From the NCBI GenBank assembly GCA_028023455.1, contig JAQFVV010013295.1, positions 1 through 64,000 on the forward strand: 64,000 nt of DNA, written 5' to 3'. Under the pieces are notes generated by a model. The model worked only from the letters and a program-made list of their open reading frames with translations, ran no database searches and was not told where the DNA came from. Shown here piece after piece: positions 47,081 through 59,262 of the stretch. The DNA comes from Epiperipatus broadwayi. Lineage: Eukaryota; Onychophora; Udeonychophora; Euonychophora; Peripatidae. Position 1 is the stretch's first letter. Each line of letters starts with the position of its first letter. Made by a program: the position numbers and the translations under genes.

Positions 47081-49102
47081 GTAACTCTCAATACAGTGGT
47101 TACTAACAGGAAATGGTGATCATGTGATGTCTTGATGGTTTTATAAAATGTTTAACATGGTAAATTTTTGTATTAAGAACATATTTTAATAAAATACCAT
47201 ATGTGCATATATTTATAAAAAAGTTTTTTTTTTCAGTTTATTGCTAAAGATATTTAATTCAAATAGTAAACATTCCAGAGATATATATTGTTATGGATGC
47301 TATTTAGCATATAAGAATGATCTATGTATTATAAATACAACCAACATTATTTTTTTACTTATTTTTTTTTAAACATTTTCTATTATTAAAGTATTATTTT
47401 AAAATTTAATAGTCGTAATTTTTCTCATTCCTTTCTAAACCCATTTGCATGGCTTACATTTTATTTATATATGTAATTTGTGTTGGGTGACATCTGATAG
47501 TTTAAAACAAGAGAATTTCAATCGGATTCTGCTACACCGTATAAATAAAACTGTTTGAAAAATAATAAAAAATCCAAATTAGTTCTTTTATGAAAAATGG
47601 CATCAGAGAGATGAGAAGCATTCAGACTTTCAAAACAAATAAAGTTAATTTGCATTCACCACTATTATTTTATTAAGACTGTACTTTGAGTAATCAACTA
47701 TGTAAATGGATGTTTCAAATATCCAGTAACAGATTAATGTTGAAATGATTTATGAAAATTATAGCCATTTATTCATCCATTGCATAATAGTTTTTCCAAC
47801 TTTAAGGATCTCAAACTTCATAAGATTCAATACTGATGATTGGAAATAAGCAAAAAACAACAATTCTAGATAAGTAAACATTTACATGTATGCAGCAAGA
47901 CTACATAATCAACTGTTAGATAGGACTAAAAAAAAATGACAAAATAGGATAGAAAAAAAGATTAGATTAAGGCAAGGTCTAAGATATGCCAAAAAAGGCT
48001 AAAAATATCCTTAAGGAAAATGATGGATGACTCAAATTTTATGATAGGAATAGACAAAAAAAAGAAAAATTTAAGAAAGAATTTTGAGCTGAAACAAGCA
48101 AACAAAAAAAAAATTAAAGTAGACAATTGATCATATGAACTAAAGAAAGAACAAAACAAAAACTATTATGAGCTTCACAAAACTCACAGAAGACAAAAAA
48201 TCCATACTCCACAAAACTCTTAGACAAAGAAAAATCAGTATTACAAAATCCAGAAAAAAAGGAAAGTTTAGCCCACCACTGCAAATATGAAACCATAAGG
48301 ATAATGAAGATATTCAAAAACATTAGTCAAGAAAAATAAAACGTGAATCAAGACCTGAGAAACAAAATAAATAAAGAAATTAAAGATTTGAGTGAGAAAG
48401 TGGACAAATATTATTTAGTATGAGTAATGAAATGAATGAAAGTAACCAGAAATTGAAAGATGATACCAAAAATATGATAAACATTTATACCTGCAGAATA
48501 AATAAAGTTGGCTTACATTCACCATTTTTTTAATAAACATTTTAAAAAAATAAGTAAGAATAATCATTGTAGATTGATGATGATGAGTAATTCTAGCAAT
48601 ATTCCAGACATTGATCAATATTGTAATGGTTTAATAAACCATGTTTACATCTGTTGCAATATATGATAAAAAAAAATATAATTATTACAAATGAATAAAT
48701 AAAGTATTATTTCTTTACAGATAAAAGAGCTGAAATATTTGCTGGAATAGCTATTAAATATTAGAAACAAAAAATAAACAATAAAGTAGAAAAAAAGTGA
48801 GTAAAAAAAAACATTAAAACGTTTGTTCTTTCTGAGCAAAAATTGACAGAATTTAATCACAAACATTTAACTTAAAAGTCCACAAATCTAAACCAAGTAG
48901 AGAAAAATGATGCTTGTTATCAAATGATCAGAAATGCATCCTATTTTTTCTTTTGTCCATCATCATCACAAATATTTTATTTGTAATTGAACACAAAACA
49001 ATTTCAAAAAGTATAAAAATGGCATAATTCTATGTCATTGCTTATTATTAAAACAAATAACAAAAATTCCACACATTTAACTTTAAACAAAAACAATTTT
49101 AC

Positions 49103-49240
49103 CTTGTAAATTATTTTCTGCATGATTTATTGTTGAGGTTGTGAAATGCCGTTTCTGATTATTTGCCATATTCCAACCAGTCATTGCAAATTCTTCTGCA
49201 AGTAAACCTGCCATTTTACCTCTAGGTGAACTTGCTTGCC
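49103..49240 (-). CDS. ACAD11: ACAD10/11-like gene, exon c (linker)
   Basis: Exon of 138 bases after a textbook acceptor (T-rich tract, TTTTCAG|GGCAAG) and before donor TTACAAG|GTAAAA, both phase 1. It encodes QASSPRGKMAGLLAEEFAMT, then GWNMANNQKRHFTTSTINHA and ENNLQ. This corresponds to the variable linker between the kinase domain and the dehydrogenase domain. Conservation is lower here, so the call rests on phase, splice signals, position between recognised exons, and the match of its ends to exons b and d. A 7.7 kb intron lies upstream and a 9.2 kb intron downstream. Confidence 0.88.
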
Positions 49241-49836
49241 CTGAAAAAAAATTATTAAATTATATAACCAAATAAAATGTTGAAAGTTAAAAAAATGGCT
49301 AATAGAAGAATACTGTAGGTGAACTTAACAAATTTTACACATTAGTTAATAGGAAGTTGTTCAATAAAAATCCAAATTAAAATAAAATCTAAAAATTTGT
49401 CTTGGAAGTTAAACTTTTTTTTTTTACAATATATATAAATTTTCAACTTAGATTTGTTCTATGTCATTAACTATTTATCGGTTGTGCAGTTTTATGAAGC
49501 TGACAGAGCAGTGCAGTTAAAGCAAAAAATTCCAAGACTGATCTTTGTTTATGTAATATAAATTTTAAAAAAAATTCTCAGTTCAGTCCATTTAATGGAA
49601 TTGTTATGCTACAATCAGTCATAAGGCTGCTTGATTGTCAAGTCACCTCTTGAACAACTAATCATACAGTTATTTTATTTAACTACATTTTATAAATATT
49701 TGAAATACAGGCACTCTTCATATACCTGGAGCCTAATTGTAAACAGAGGGGATTTGAACCCAGAATATCTCATGCCACTGATACACATGACTACACACAT
49801 GTAGAAAAGATAAATAATCACCAATATACATATTTT

Positions 49837-49858
49837 GTGCTGAACCAGCACTCATCAG
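49837..49858 (-). ncRNA. Hammerhead-like motif, mutated (minus copy)
   Basis: The inverted partner has CTGATGA (49858-49852) and the same 6-bp stem II with loop GTT (49851-49837), but the following GAAA reads AAAA, changing the invariant G12. This copy should be inactive. Its conserved stem II shows that the element family carried the hairpin before the copies diverged. Confidence 0.5.
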
Positions 49859-49944
49859 TTGATCCAGATTATCATTTCCCACATATATATATAATCAGTG
49901 CTCAGTGATTATATAAATGTATGGGAGATGATAATCTGGACGAA

Positions 49945-49991
49945 CTGATGAGTGCTGATTCAGCACGAAATAATATTGGTGATTATTTATC
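49945..49991 (+). ncRNA. Hammerhead-ribozyme-like motif (plus copy)
   Basis: CTGATGA (49945-49951), a 6-bp stem GTGCTG/CAGCAC with loop ATT (49952-49966), then GAAA (49967-49970) have the exact sequence and spacing of a hammerhead core with stem II. A 5-bp stem III (ATAAT at 49970-49974 with ATTAT at 49982-49986) follows, leaving a UU at the cleavage position, allowed by the NUH rule. A good stem I next to the core is not seen; only a distant GATAA/TTATC pairing (49930-49934 with 49987-49991). So the motif is probably a decayed or atypical ribozyme; activity is unproven. Confidence 0.5.
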
Positions 49992-50599
49992 TTTTCTACA
50001 TGTGTGTAGTCATGTGTATCAGTAGTATGAGATAGTGTGGATAGTTGAAGAGTGCTTGAAAGTCTGAATTCAAATTCCCTATATCTACATTTTATAAACA
50101 AACTACATAACATCTATCATTAATAAAAAAAAAAATTATTGAATGATTTATTATTTAGAAATTTTTAAAAAGTTTAAGCACTGAAAATGACAGAGCAGGA
50201 CTAAGATTCCTGGATCTTGAACTCCAGGCTGTCATTCCATGACTACACTGAATCATACAAGCAATAAATTATTGCCATCAATACTTATGTCACATACAAT
50301 CACTAGAAATAAACAAGCCCATACACAGTTTTTCATATAATTCTTACTTTTAAAAGGCTGTAATCAAATGAAAAATTAATTAAACCTGTAAACTCTCAAC
50401 AGATGTCAGTAGCTAACATTAGTATGAATCTATAAAACCAAGAAGTTATATTTATAAAGTACACTATAGCTGAATAATCCCCAATGTATGACTATGATCT
50501 TTAATTGTTGAATTTAGCACTAATATTTCTCAGATGTTAGGCATCTATCAAAAATTCAGTTCTCTTAAAATATAAAAACCATTAGGCATTTACTTATGT

Positions 50600-53560
50600 T
50601 AGTGATGAAGATTATTATTATTGTTATCATCATCAATCATAATGAATATAATAATTTTAGAAGCAATTCATCATAAATGAATATGGTTATTCCAACTTCA
50701 AGGGAAAAAGAAGAAAAAAAACTGCTATTGACAATATTTTTGCAATAACTATATAAACCAATCTGTAAAACACAAATACATCCACATGTAAAACAAGCTG
50801 GTTTATTTTTATGTTTATTTGATATTTTGTAATGCTATCTTTTAATTTCTTCAGCAGAAAACTTTCCTCTCTGAAATACTTCAACAAAATGCCTAATTGA
50901 ACCTCTCCAATGTATTCTAGTTTGTACTATATCTTCTAAATAAAACAATCATCACCATACTTCTTTAGACTAACTTTGAGAAAATTCTTATAAAGTAACA
51001 AGATCTATGTCTCCCATGAAAACCATAATCCAGTTCATTATAAAATATCCTTTTAGGAAGTCTTGCATTGTTCTTTCATTTTACGTATCTAATACAATAA
51101 AGATGTGACTTTACTATAGTGGATTCTTAGCATCTCATCTAGCAAGTTGAAAAATATATTGTTTGGTTTTACGATCTTGCAATTATATTTTAAAAATTTT
51201 ACAGAGCATTCTTAAATGAAACTTTTCTAATCCCCAAGTCTTGCTTCCATACAATAAAGTAAGTAAAACCACTTTACATACAACTAACTTAGTTGCAGTA
51301 GTTATTTCCCTGTCAAGAAATACCTTACCTTTTAACTTAATTTCTTAAATAGAGCAGCAATCAACATCCAAATCCATCTTTTTATAAGATATTTAAATTG
51401 GTTTAAATTTTTAAGTTGATAACCATCCAAGTTAAAAGATGCTAAGAATTTTTCTTCTGACACTAAATGATAAAGAGTTTTTTGAGCATCAACTATTAAA
51501 CCCAAGTCTTTATATGCTGCAATCAAAACATTAAGTATATTCTGTAAATCATCTTTAGAAGTGGAAAAATAATGCAATCATCAGCATACTGTAAATTCAG
51601 GATCCAAGTAAATATAGTTCTTGTTTTTGATTTTAATTGATTTAAATTAAAATAATCACTATCAAATCTATATCTCATCTTTATTCCTGTTTCATTAAGC
51701 TACTTAACACAATTTCAAAGACCACTGTCATAAAAATTGAAAACAATGTTGATTATCTAAATCAAATACCCTGACTAAATCAATAAAACAAAAATAAATC
51801 ATTATTGGTTCCTGCATTTGCCTGACAACAAAAAAATGTCTTTAACCCTTCTTAATTTCCTAGAACAACACTGAAACTCTGGTAACCATTCATCTATGAC
51901 AAGAAGCAAATTACTCACTAAAACTCTTGCAAATACATTTTTTGTATTGGGTATTCCATGACAAATATTGTCATCTTATCTATTTTTTTTATTTTTAATA
52001 GGTGGAACAATAGAATTCTTCTTAAGATCAGATAACATAAGTACATGGGATCATATATTCATTAAAAAAAATAATATTTTTGAAGCTAATACATTACTTC
52101 CATATTTTAAACCTTCTCCAGCTATTTCATTAGGAAATGCAACCTTTCTATTTTTAAGATTACAAAGAGCTGTTTTGATTTCACTAAGAAAGATATTTTT
52201 GTTCAAATCTAAATTAAAACTCATCATCTTCATTCTCGTATCATTATTAAAAAAATTATCACAATATTTCTTACACTTGTTCACAATGTCATTCTTATCA
52301 CACAAAAGAATTTTATTGCTAGTATCAATATGAATGTCATATTATTTATCAGATCCATATGCTGCTTTCAGTTTATCAAAAAAATATAGTGATCATGATT
52401 TTTGAAGTTTTAATCTACCAATCATTTTTAAGCCTTTTTGTCAAATGTTTATATTATAAAGTTTCACATTTAATTTATTATTTAGCAGAAAATGTCATAC
52501 TTTTAATCAAATCACTAATAATAAGATCATTGCCAGAAAAACAGTCATGATTCTTTTTAATGAAACCAAGAATATATTTACTTGCATTCATAACTCATTC
52601 CTTAACATAATTCAATGCTTTGGTAATATGATAGTAATGATGATTCAAATTAGCAATTTTAATATTTAATAATATATTTCTATCCTGGACTGTACTAATC
52701 TATTATCTGTATAACAATTTGCATTTGTAAGTACTTGCAAAATATGGACTTCTCTCTTATTCTGACTCCTAGTTATAACATAATCTATTAAATAACTTTG
52801 TTTTAAGCTTGGATGCATCCATTTTCTTCTATAAACAAATTTTCTCCCTAAATAAAGTGTTTATGAAAGTCAGTCCATATATTGTGCACAAATTCAATAA
52901 CAACAAACTGTTTGAATTTACAGCAATTAATATCATTATTTTCAACAACTTTTGTCAATGTCTGCCATTTGTACATGTGCATTTAAATCTAAAAAAAAAA
53001 AAACTCAATTTTTTATTCAGCATAATAAAAAGGTTGTATCTTTAAATTCTACAAATCTAAAGTTAGCGCATAGGCATTAATAAAATGAGCACCAATTACT
53101 ATTATGCAAGGAAAGTTTTAATACTGTAGTCTTTCATTAATACAGTGAGGAAATGTGGAATAGTAAATTAGATTTTATAGCAAACTCAGCACAATGCATT
53201 CATCTTTTACTGTCTGATCTGTCTTTCAAAAAAAACTTGTAGCCTGTTCTATTAAATTTCAATCTTTTGGATGATGTGTTCCACTAAAAGCAGCCATATT
53301 GATCTCAAATCTTGTCATCTCCTTTGCCACCAATGCAGTTCTCTATTCTGATTTTAAAAAGCTTGTATCAAGTAAAGTTTGCATATTTCTTGCACCTATA
53401 TTTAAGGAAAATTCTAGTTTCACAATACTTACCTTTAATATTATTATTACTTCCTGTTTTACAACTACCAGTTATATTATTATTATTTCTGTGCTGTGAG
53501 TAATCCACTAGATGAAACAACTTACAAAGTTTGGGTGAGATAGGTCCTATTTGGATCATA
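50600..53560 (-). mobile_element. Decayed LINE with endonuclease, reverse transcriptase and C-terminal finger
   Basis: Minus-strand LINE with many frame breaks. From its 5' end: endonuclease start RTALVAKEMTRFEINMAAFS (about 53345-53285), reverse transcriptase fingers EIKTALCNLKNRKVAFPNEI (about 52240-52180), YADD in LQYADDCI at 51588-51577, thumb TLLYGSKTWGLEKFHLRML (about 51265-51205), then FREESFLLKKLK (about 50875) and a finger-like CGCICVLQIGLYSYC (50785-50740). It ends in ATGATG-type repeats near 50610-50640. The family is the common invertebrate endonuclease-reverse transcriptase LINE whose protein ends in a C2H2-like finger; here the His of LYSH is Tyr. Confidence 0.85.
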
Positions 53561-56500
53561 TTTTCTAAACAATTTCCTTTCCATGGTAGGCAAGAGAAAT
53601 TCTTAAATAAAGCTACCTAAACATATAGTCTTTGCCAACTGAAACTCTTATCTGAAATTTAGTTCCAAACTGACTCATTAGTTATAGCACTGTCTCAAGA
53701 AAGGTCACAACTAAGGATTAACAGCCACCTAGTCTATTTCCATTATTGTTAAATAATTCTCATCAAAAAAATGAGAAAAAAGAAATGGAATCAAAATTTC
53801 TGGGCACATAGTTAAAAAATGTAATAGTTAAAAAAAATGGAAATGTGATTTAATAAATACACAATCTCATTGTCACAGCTGAAATAGGGAGATGACTGAT
53901 GACATGAGAGATTTATGACAACTAGGTCTTACATTATCTTAAATGACCAAAAAAAGAAAAGAAGATGATAAAAAAGACTATTTGAATTGAAAATAATACT
54001 GTACAAATGATAAACTAATGTTCTATCCTACAAAGCAAAAGAAAGTTCTCTTGACTGGGCATTGTAAAGATAAATCCATTATCCTCCACTTATGGAACTC
54101 ATCTGTGGTCTGAGTACAACCCCTGACATGAATAATATAACAAATAATATAATATTATTGTAAATAATGTCATATAAGTAATATAATGAGAATAGTTCAT
54201 TAATATTACATTACAAGCCAAATTCTAATACCATCTACTTTTAACAGAAAAGGAGAATAGGGTCACAAAATGAAGGTTTTCTATACTTTGTTCTAAAGCT
54301 ATGAGTGTTAAATTGCAATAAATGTCTTATATATCATTTTCTAAAATTAGAAAAATTTTAAACATATCCTGGTGATAAATGATCATAATATGCTAATGAT
54401 TATTTAGCATATTTATTTGAATATATGAAAAAAGCAGTAGTGCCCCATACCAGATATCACTATATAATTAATCCATAGCAATGATATGCTACATAATTAT
54501 TAAAGATATATATTTCATTCATTTATTAGCAATCACTTATTAATAATGTATTTTACATAAACAATGATAGAAATAAATACCAAAATTATAATAATAATAA
54601 TAATAATTAACAGTCAGATTTACAAGAAATACATAACTAATCCATGAATATAAATACAATCTAAACATATCATATGCTGTTTCCAGAGATTGTTTATTTG
54701 ACCTATTGTGAAACTGTCTTTTAACTTCTTCAGTATCTAACTATAGCTCTCCTTTGTATTTTCTATTTTAGATTTCACTCAGAAATCTATTGAAGATTTA
54801 TTCTTACAGATTTAAAATCATTACACTTTGCATACAAAACATATTAAATTGATTCTTTAGCTTACAATAATAATGTTTTTAATTAACTTTCTATTCACTA
54901 ATAATAATATACTAAAGACAGTACATCTCCATCACTAAACCTGGAAGCCCTTAAGGCATTTAAAATAATAATAAAATTGTAGTGATCTATAGCTTATTGA
55001 CCTTCAGGAGTAAGATCCTGGGAATAAAATGTCCCTCACTGGTTTCTTCCACTGCTTCACACTTGTGTCACAGTTGCTTCAAAGATAATGAAGAAAAGCA
55101 TGTGTTACTTTTTCTCCAGTATTTATACTTTCAGTTCTTTTGTTTTCTGGATTAATTAAGTTCACTGGGGAAAATCCAGGTGATGGATGTATTATCAGTG
55201 TAATCTTGTCTCTGAAAATTTAATTAGTATTTTAACTCATACAATTCTCCATTATCTGATATTTATTTCTTCCTTTTTGATAATAATTCATCTCATAACT
55301 TATTAAAGTACATATATTTCAACAAGCAATATTAACATGTGAAAGATCGTACACAGAAAACATCAAAATGACAAGTAAAACATCAATAAAGGCAGAAGCT
55401 AATGTGCTTTAAATTTAATATGATCTTGAATTATACCTGTAACAAATAATGTTAATAATTTATCAGGTTTTGTTCATTTTCTTATTAGATAAAATAATGC
55501 ACACCAAAAATAAATAATTCTCTACACGTTAGTTAACATGTGAACAATATATAAAGCTTAAGAATAATGAAGGAAACATAATAAAGGAAATATAAAAACA
55601 ACTTAAATATGCTTCTAATTACTACTCTTAATTCTGTATTAGAAACATAAATTAATTCTATTTCTCTACTCCAGAACAATCTATTGTATTAGTTCGAATG
55701 ATTTGTAGACAATACATGTAGTGCTCTATACACATCCTCTGATCAATATCTGGATATTGGCCATTTTTAGTGAGCAGGATTTGCATCAACATTAAACAAT
55801 CATTTCTTTTGGAATATAGTGCTATCATTAAATGTCTATTGATTATTCAAGCTTATAATATATAGCTCTAGAATAGAGTAAATTATTCCCTCTAATGCAG
55901 ATATTTAACACAGAGGAAACAAGGTGATATTTATTTGTTTTATATTTTTTATTGTGATGAGAAAATATTTAACACAAATATAATTTAAAAGAATTTCTCA
56001 TACAGCAATTAGATTAGAATTTTTCAAATGTATCTGCAATGACGTTTAAAAGATAAATTACTTCGTTTTTTGTAACTTTTTAGATAAGTTCTTATTTTTA
56101 TAGCAACTATATATTGGCTCTTAATTTATATTTTCCAGATTAATCTAATGTAATGGTCAAGAAAAAAAATTACATCGCTATTGAAACATTAATTGGTTCT
56201 TAAATCAATTTTTGAACCAAATTGAATTTTATTATAGTATAAAGAAAAAACTTACTTGAAATCTTTTAAGTAATTATATAAATATTTTTATTTTATATTT
56301 TAAAATAAATTTAATCTAATAAAAATAGATTAAATTTAATAAAAATAGATTAAATTAAATAGTAAAAAGTAAATAAATCCATCATCACCAAAGAACTTAT
56401 TTCAAAGTCTCCATCTAGTTGCCCTCTGGATCTTCCTCCCTTTCAGGTTGTAGTTTGCTCTATCAAAGGTAAAAAGCAAGTAAAAAAACAACAACATGAC

Positions 56501-56977
56501 CAATCATAACATCATTCCAAGTACAACGTGAAAAAATAAAACTACTCATCTACAAAAAACAAAAATCAGCCTGTTGCATCTAAGAATAATTCAGAAACCT
56601 TCTCATCCATCCCAGAAACCTCTAAAGACATAACATATAACTATTCCTCCAAAATTCATGTCACATATGGATCCTCCTATTAATCCATCAGGGCAATCAA
56701 GCCTATCAACATTGCTCCTCACCAAAAACTTTTTTTTGCCTGGACTACACACCCTTTCCATATCCCTTTCCCATTTCATATGTATTCCCTTCCCCTTCAC
56801 CATATTGTACTTGAATTTCATTTTTCCATGCTTTGTAAACCTTTTTTTTTTTTTTTGATGAATAAAAGCTTTCATCACTGAGAAATAAATAAATAAATCT
56901 AATTTTTATATGTATATATAGATATCACATCCCCCTTATCTTTATTCATACTCATAATACACATATATATATAATAC

Positions 56978-57157
56978 CACTGATAGCTCTTTTATAAACT
57001 CCTTGTAGAATGGCAGCCATTCGAAAAAAATTAAAAGCTGTATAAAAGTTCCAGTTGTTTATTGGTGGAATCTTCATATTCTTACAATACAAGGAAACAT
57101 ACTCTTGTTCTGTTGGAATTCCCAATTCTTGAAAATTTGATATTCTATTAACAAAAC
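56978..57157 (-). CDS. ACAD11: ACAD10/11-like gene, exon b (end of kinase domain)
   Basis: Exon of 180 bases, about residues 49-109 of the visible protein. The acceptor is TTTAAG|GTTTTG and completes a Gly codon begun in exon a; the donor is AGTG|GTATTA in phase 1. It reads [20 protein letters not shown], then [20 protein letters not shown] and YKRAISG. The block ending in [11 protein letters not shown] is characteristic of the C-terminal helices of the ACAD10/11 kinase domain (family pattern NWNF...F..A.I.QGVY.R). The reading is open from acceptor to donor. The intron before it is about 3.6 kb. Confidence 0.93.
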
Positions 57158-59054
57158 CTTAAACAAAACAAAATATTACAATACATTTAGAGTAATATAT
57201 ATGAGTGTGTGCATATATATATATATATGATTTTTATGCAAGTAAATTAACTATTAATATATATGTAATATTTAAAGAAAATGTTGAACAATAACATATA
57301 GATATTAAATCATCATCAATTTTATATTTATCATATAGTCATCTTGAATAATTACAGATTCTTTATTTTGGAAATAATAATTTTTTGTTTTCCATTTTTG
57401 TTATGACTATTTAAAAATTTGTTGCAGCATGTAGGTTTGATTATTTATCCATTTCAAATGGATAATAATTTGAAAACAAATTGCTCTATTAAGTTTATAA
57501 ATAAATTATTTTGTGGAATTATTATTTAATCAATTGAAAATTATATATATGTATTAGATTATAAGATACAATTTAGAAAGCATTTTGACTTTGATAATTA
57601 ATTGCTGATTTAAATAATACATGAGAATACAACATAATTCTTATAAAAAATTATTATTAAATATACATATGCATAAATTTATTTAACAAACACTGTATTT
57701 TTAATAACAGATATTATATTTGCAATTACAACATTGGAAATTTAAATATACCATTTGTTATATTATTTACCAATAGTGTATTTTGCCAACAGTCAGGAGT
57801 TAGTTATCTATTTCATTTGATATTACCTTAAATATTACCACACTTCCAATAACCTATCTTATATATAAATGTTAATAAGTAAATCCAACTTGTATTCTAT
57901 TAGTTGAATAAATTTATCCTGCAGTATGGAAAGAGTAAACTCATTGTGAGTTTATATTAAATTAATCCTACAGGGAGAAAAGTACATTAATCAAAAATTT
58001 ATATGTTTTATCATTGAATAAATATGCCAGAAACATCTAAACTGATCACAGTTTTCCAATATATGATAGTATTTTTATTTTATTATTATGCTGTTTTATA
58101 GATAATAGGGTTATTTACTGATATCTAGACAGATATATATTAACATATTCTGGAAATTTAATGATGGTAAATGTCTCTACTTAAGTTATGTAAATAATAA
58201 AGCAATAGAGAAATATTTTGACTTTGATTTTGTTAGTGTAATGCTTTGAAGCATTCATTTAAACAAATAAATCAAATAAAACCATTTTCCAATCTTATAA
58301 AGATAAGAGACACAAATAATAAAATATATAAATATAAATTTGTCACACATATTTAATTAATATACAAAAAATATTTAAACAAAAATGTGTCTAATAACAT
58401 TATCTTATTTATGCATAATGATAATTAATTTTTTTTCTTCACTATTATTATTAGTAATCCCGTATTTAAAAGAAAGTGAAGGTATATGATAAATTATAAT
58501 ACACATCTGCGTTTTCTATATTGTTACTTCAAAACATGTTCAATCAAGCAATTACATAATTAGGAGAGCCTTAAACTCATATTTTATAAAATATATGATT
58601 TTTGTGAGTATTTCTTTATTTATTTTTATCATTGCTGTTTTTATTGTTCATTTATGGCATATTCAGTAAAATGTTTTCATAAAAATGTATAATTACTTTC
58701 CTTTATTGATACTTGTGGCTGTTAAATTTGTGGAAAATTATTTCATTACTTAAAGTACACTGATGCCTTATGAATCATTACAGTAACTATTCTATTATTA
58801 AAATATATATTAATGTCATACATCCAAAATTTAGGTTATATCATTCAATCTTTAAATGATCAGTGAGTTAGCTTGGGACTTATAATATGCAAGTCTATCT
58901 AAGATTGTCTAGAAGAAAAGAGAAATATTTAATAATATATAATGTAACATACAGAGATATTGGATTTCCCAGATTTCTATAACCATAAATAATAAATTAC
59001 ATAGTTTAAACCCATCAATGATTATAAATAATAGAAAGGCTCATAATACAAGTA

Positions 59055-59102
59055 TACTACTTCACATGATCATCACTATTGTATGGAGAATTTTACCTGT
59101 TT
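59055..59102 (+). repeat. Family A repeat end fragment
   Basis: CACATGATCATCACTATTGT and TATGGAGAATTTTACCTG match both ends of the family A repeat brought close together. It lies directly before the C-rich tract. Confidence 0.6.
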
Positions 59103-59142
59103 TAAATATACTACTTCTCAATTGTTACAATATATATTAATA

Positions 59143-59262
59143 ACCCCCCCCCCCCCCCCCAAAAAACCTATACCCCCTATACACCCCCCCCTCCCCCCCC
59201 CCCCCCCCATTAAAATCACCCCCCCGATTTTCCCCCCCTTTCCCCCCCCCCCCCCCCAAATG
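59143..59262. repeat. C-rich low-complexity tract
   Basis: About 120 bases dominated by runs of C with scattered A and T, ending in GCGGGGGGATTTTT. It is unlike anything else in this AT-rich window. Its polyproline open frame (59083-59277) is not credible. It may be a G-quadruplex-prone C tract on the + strand or a low-quality assembly segment. Confidence 0.85.

Larger units (their letters stand above)
39928..49102. other. Intron between exons c and d
   Basis: A 9175-base intron. It contains a decayed LINE fragment (43180-43450), a PLE junction fragment (45515-45621), the family A fold-back (46161-46698), short tandem duplications at 42275-42325 and 47026-47080, and a purine-rich stretch at 48000-48480. 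The remainder is AT-rich without recognisable genes. Confidence 0.85.
49750..50080. repeat. Inverted pair of tRNA-like SINEs with hammerhead-like core
   Basis: Two copies of one short element in opposite orientation: minus-strand copy about 49884-49750 and plus-strand copy about 49919-50080. Shared blocks, read 5' to 3' in each: GATGATAATCTGGA, AACTGATGAGTGCTG, TTCAGCAC, ATATTGGTGATTATTTATCT, TACATGTGTGTAGTCATGTG and TATCAGT. The minus copy continues into GGGTTCAAATCCCC, with a B box at 49750-49760, consistent with a tRNA-derived part; the plus copy has a diverged version (GAATTCAAATTCC). The loop between the copies is about 30 bases. Confidence 0.8.
49241..56977. other. Intron between exons b and c
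   Basis: A 7737-base intron with the inverted SINE pair (49750-50080), the decayed minus-strand LINE (50600-53560) and a GC-richer stretch at 56390-56870 that may be another old element. The segment 53560-56390 shows no recognisable feature. Confidence 0.85.

Noticed and set aside
56603-56878. A 91-codon minus-strand open frame in a GC-richer stretch
   Set aside because: The Lys-rich start comes from a T run; the rest matches no known family. Perhaps an old repeat, but no second copy was seen.
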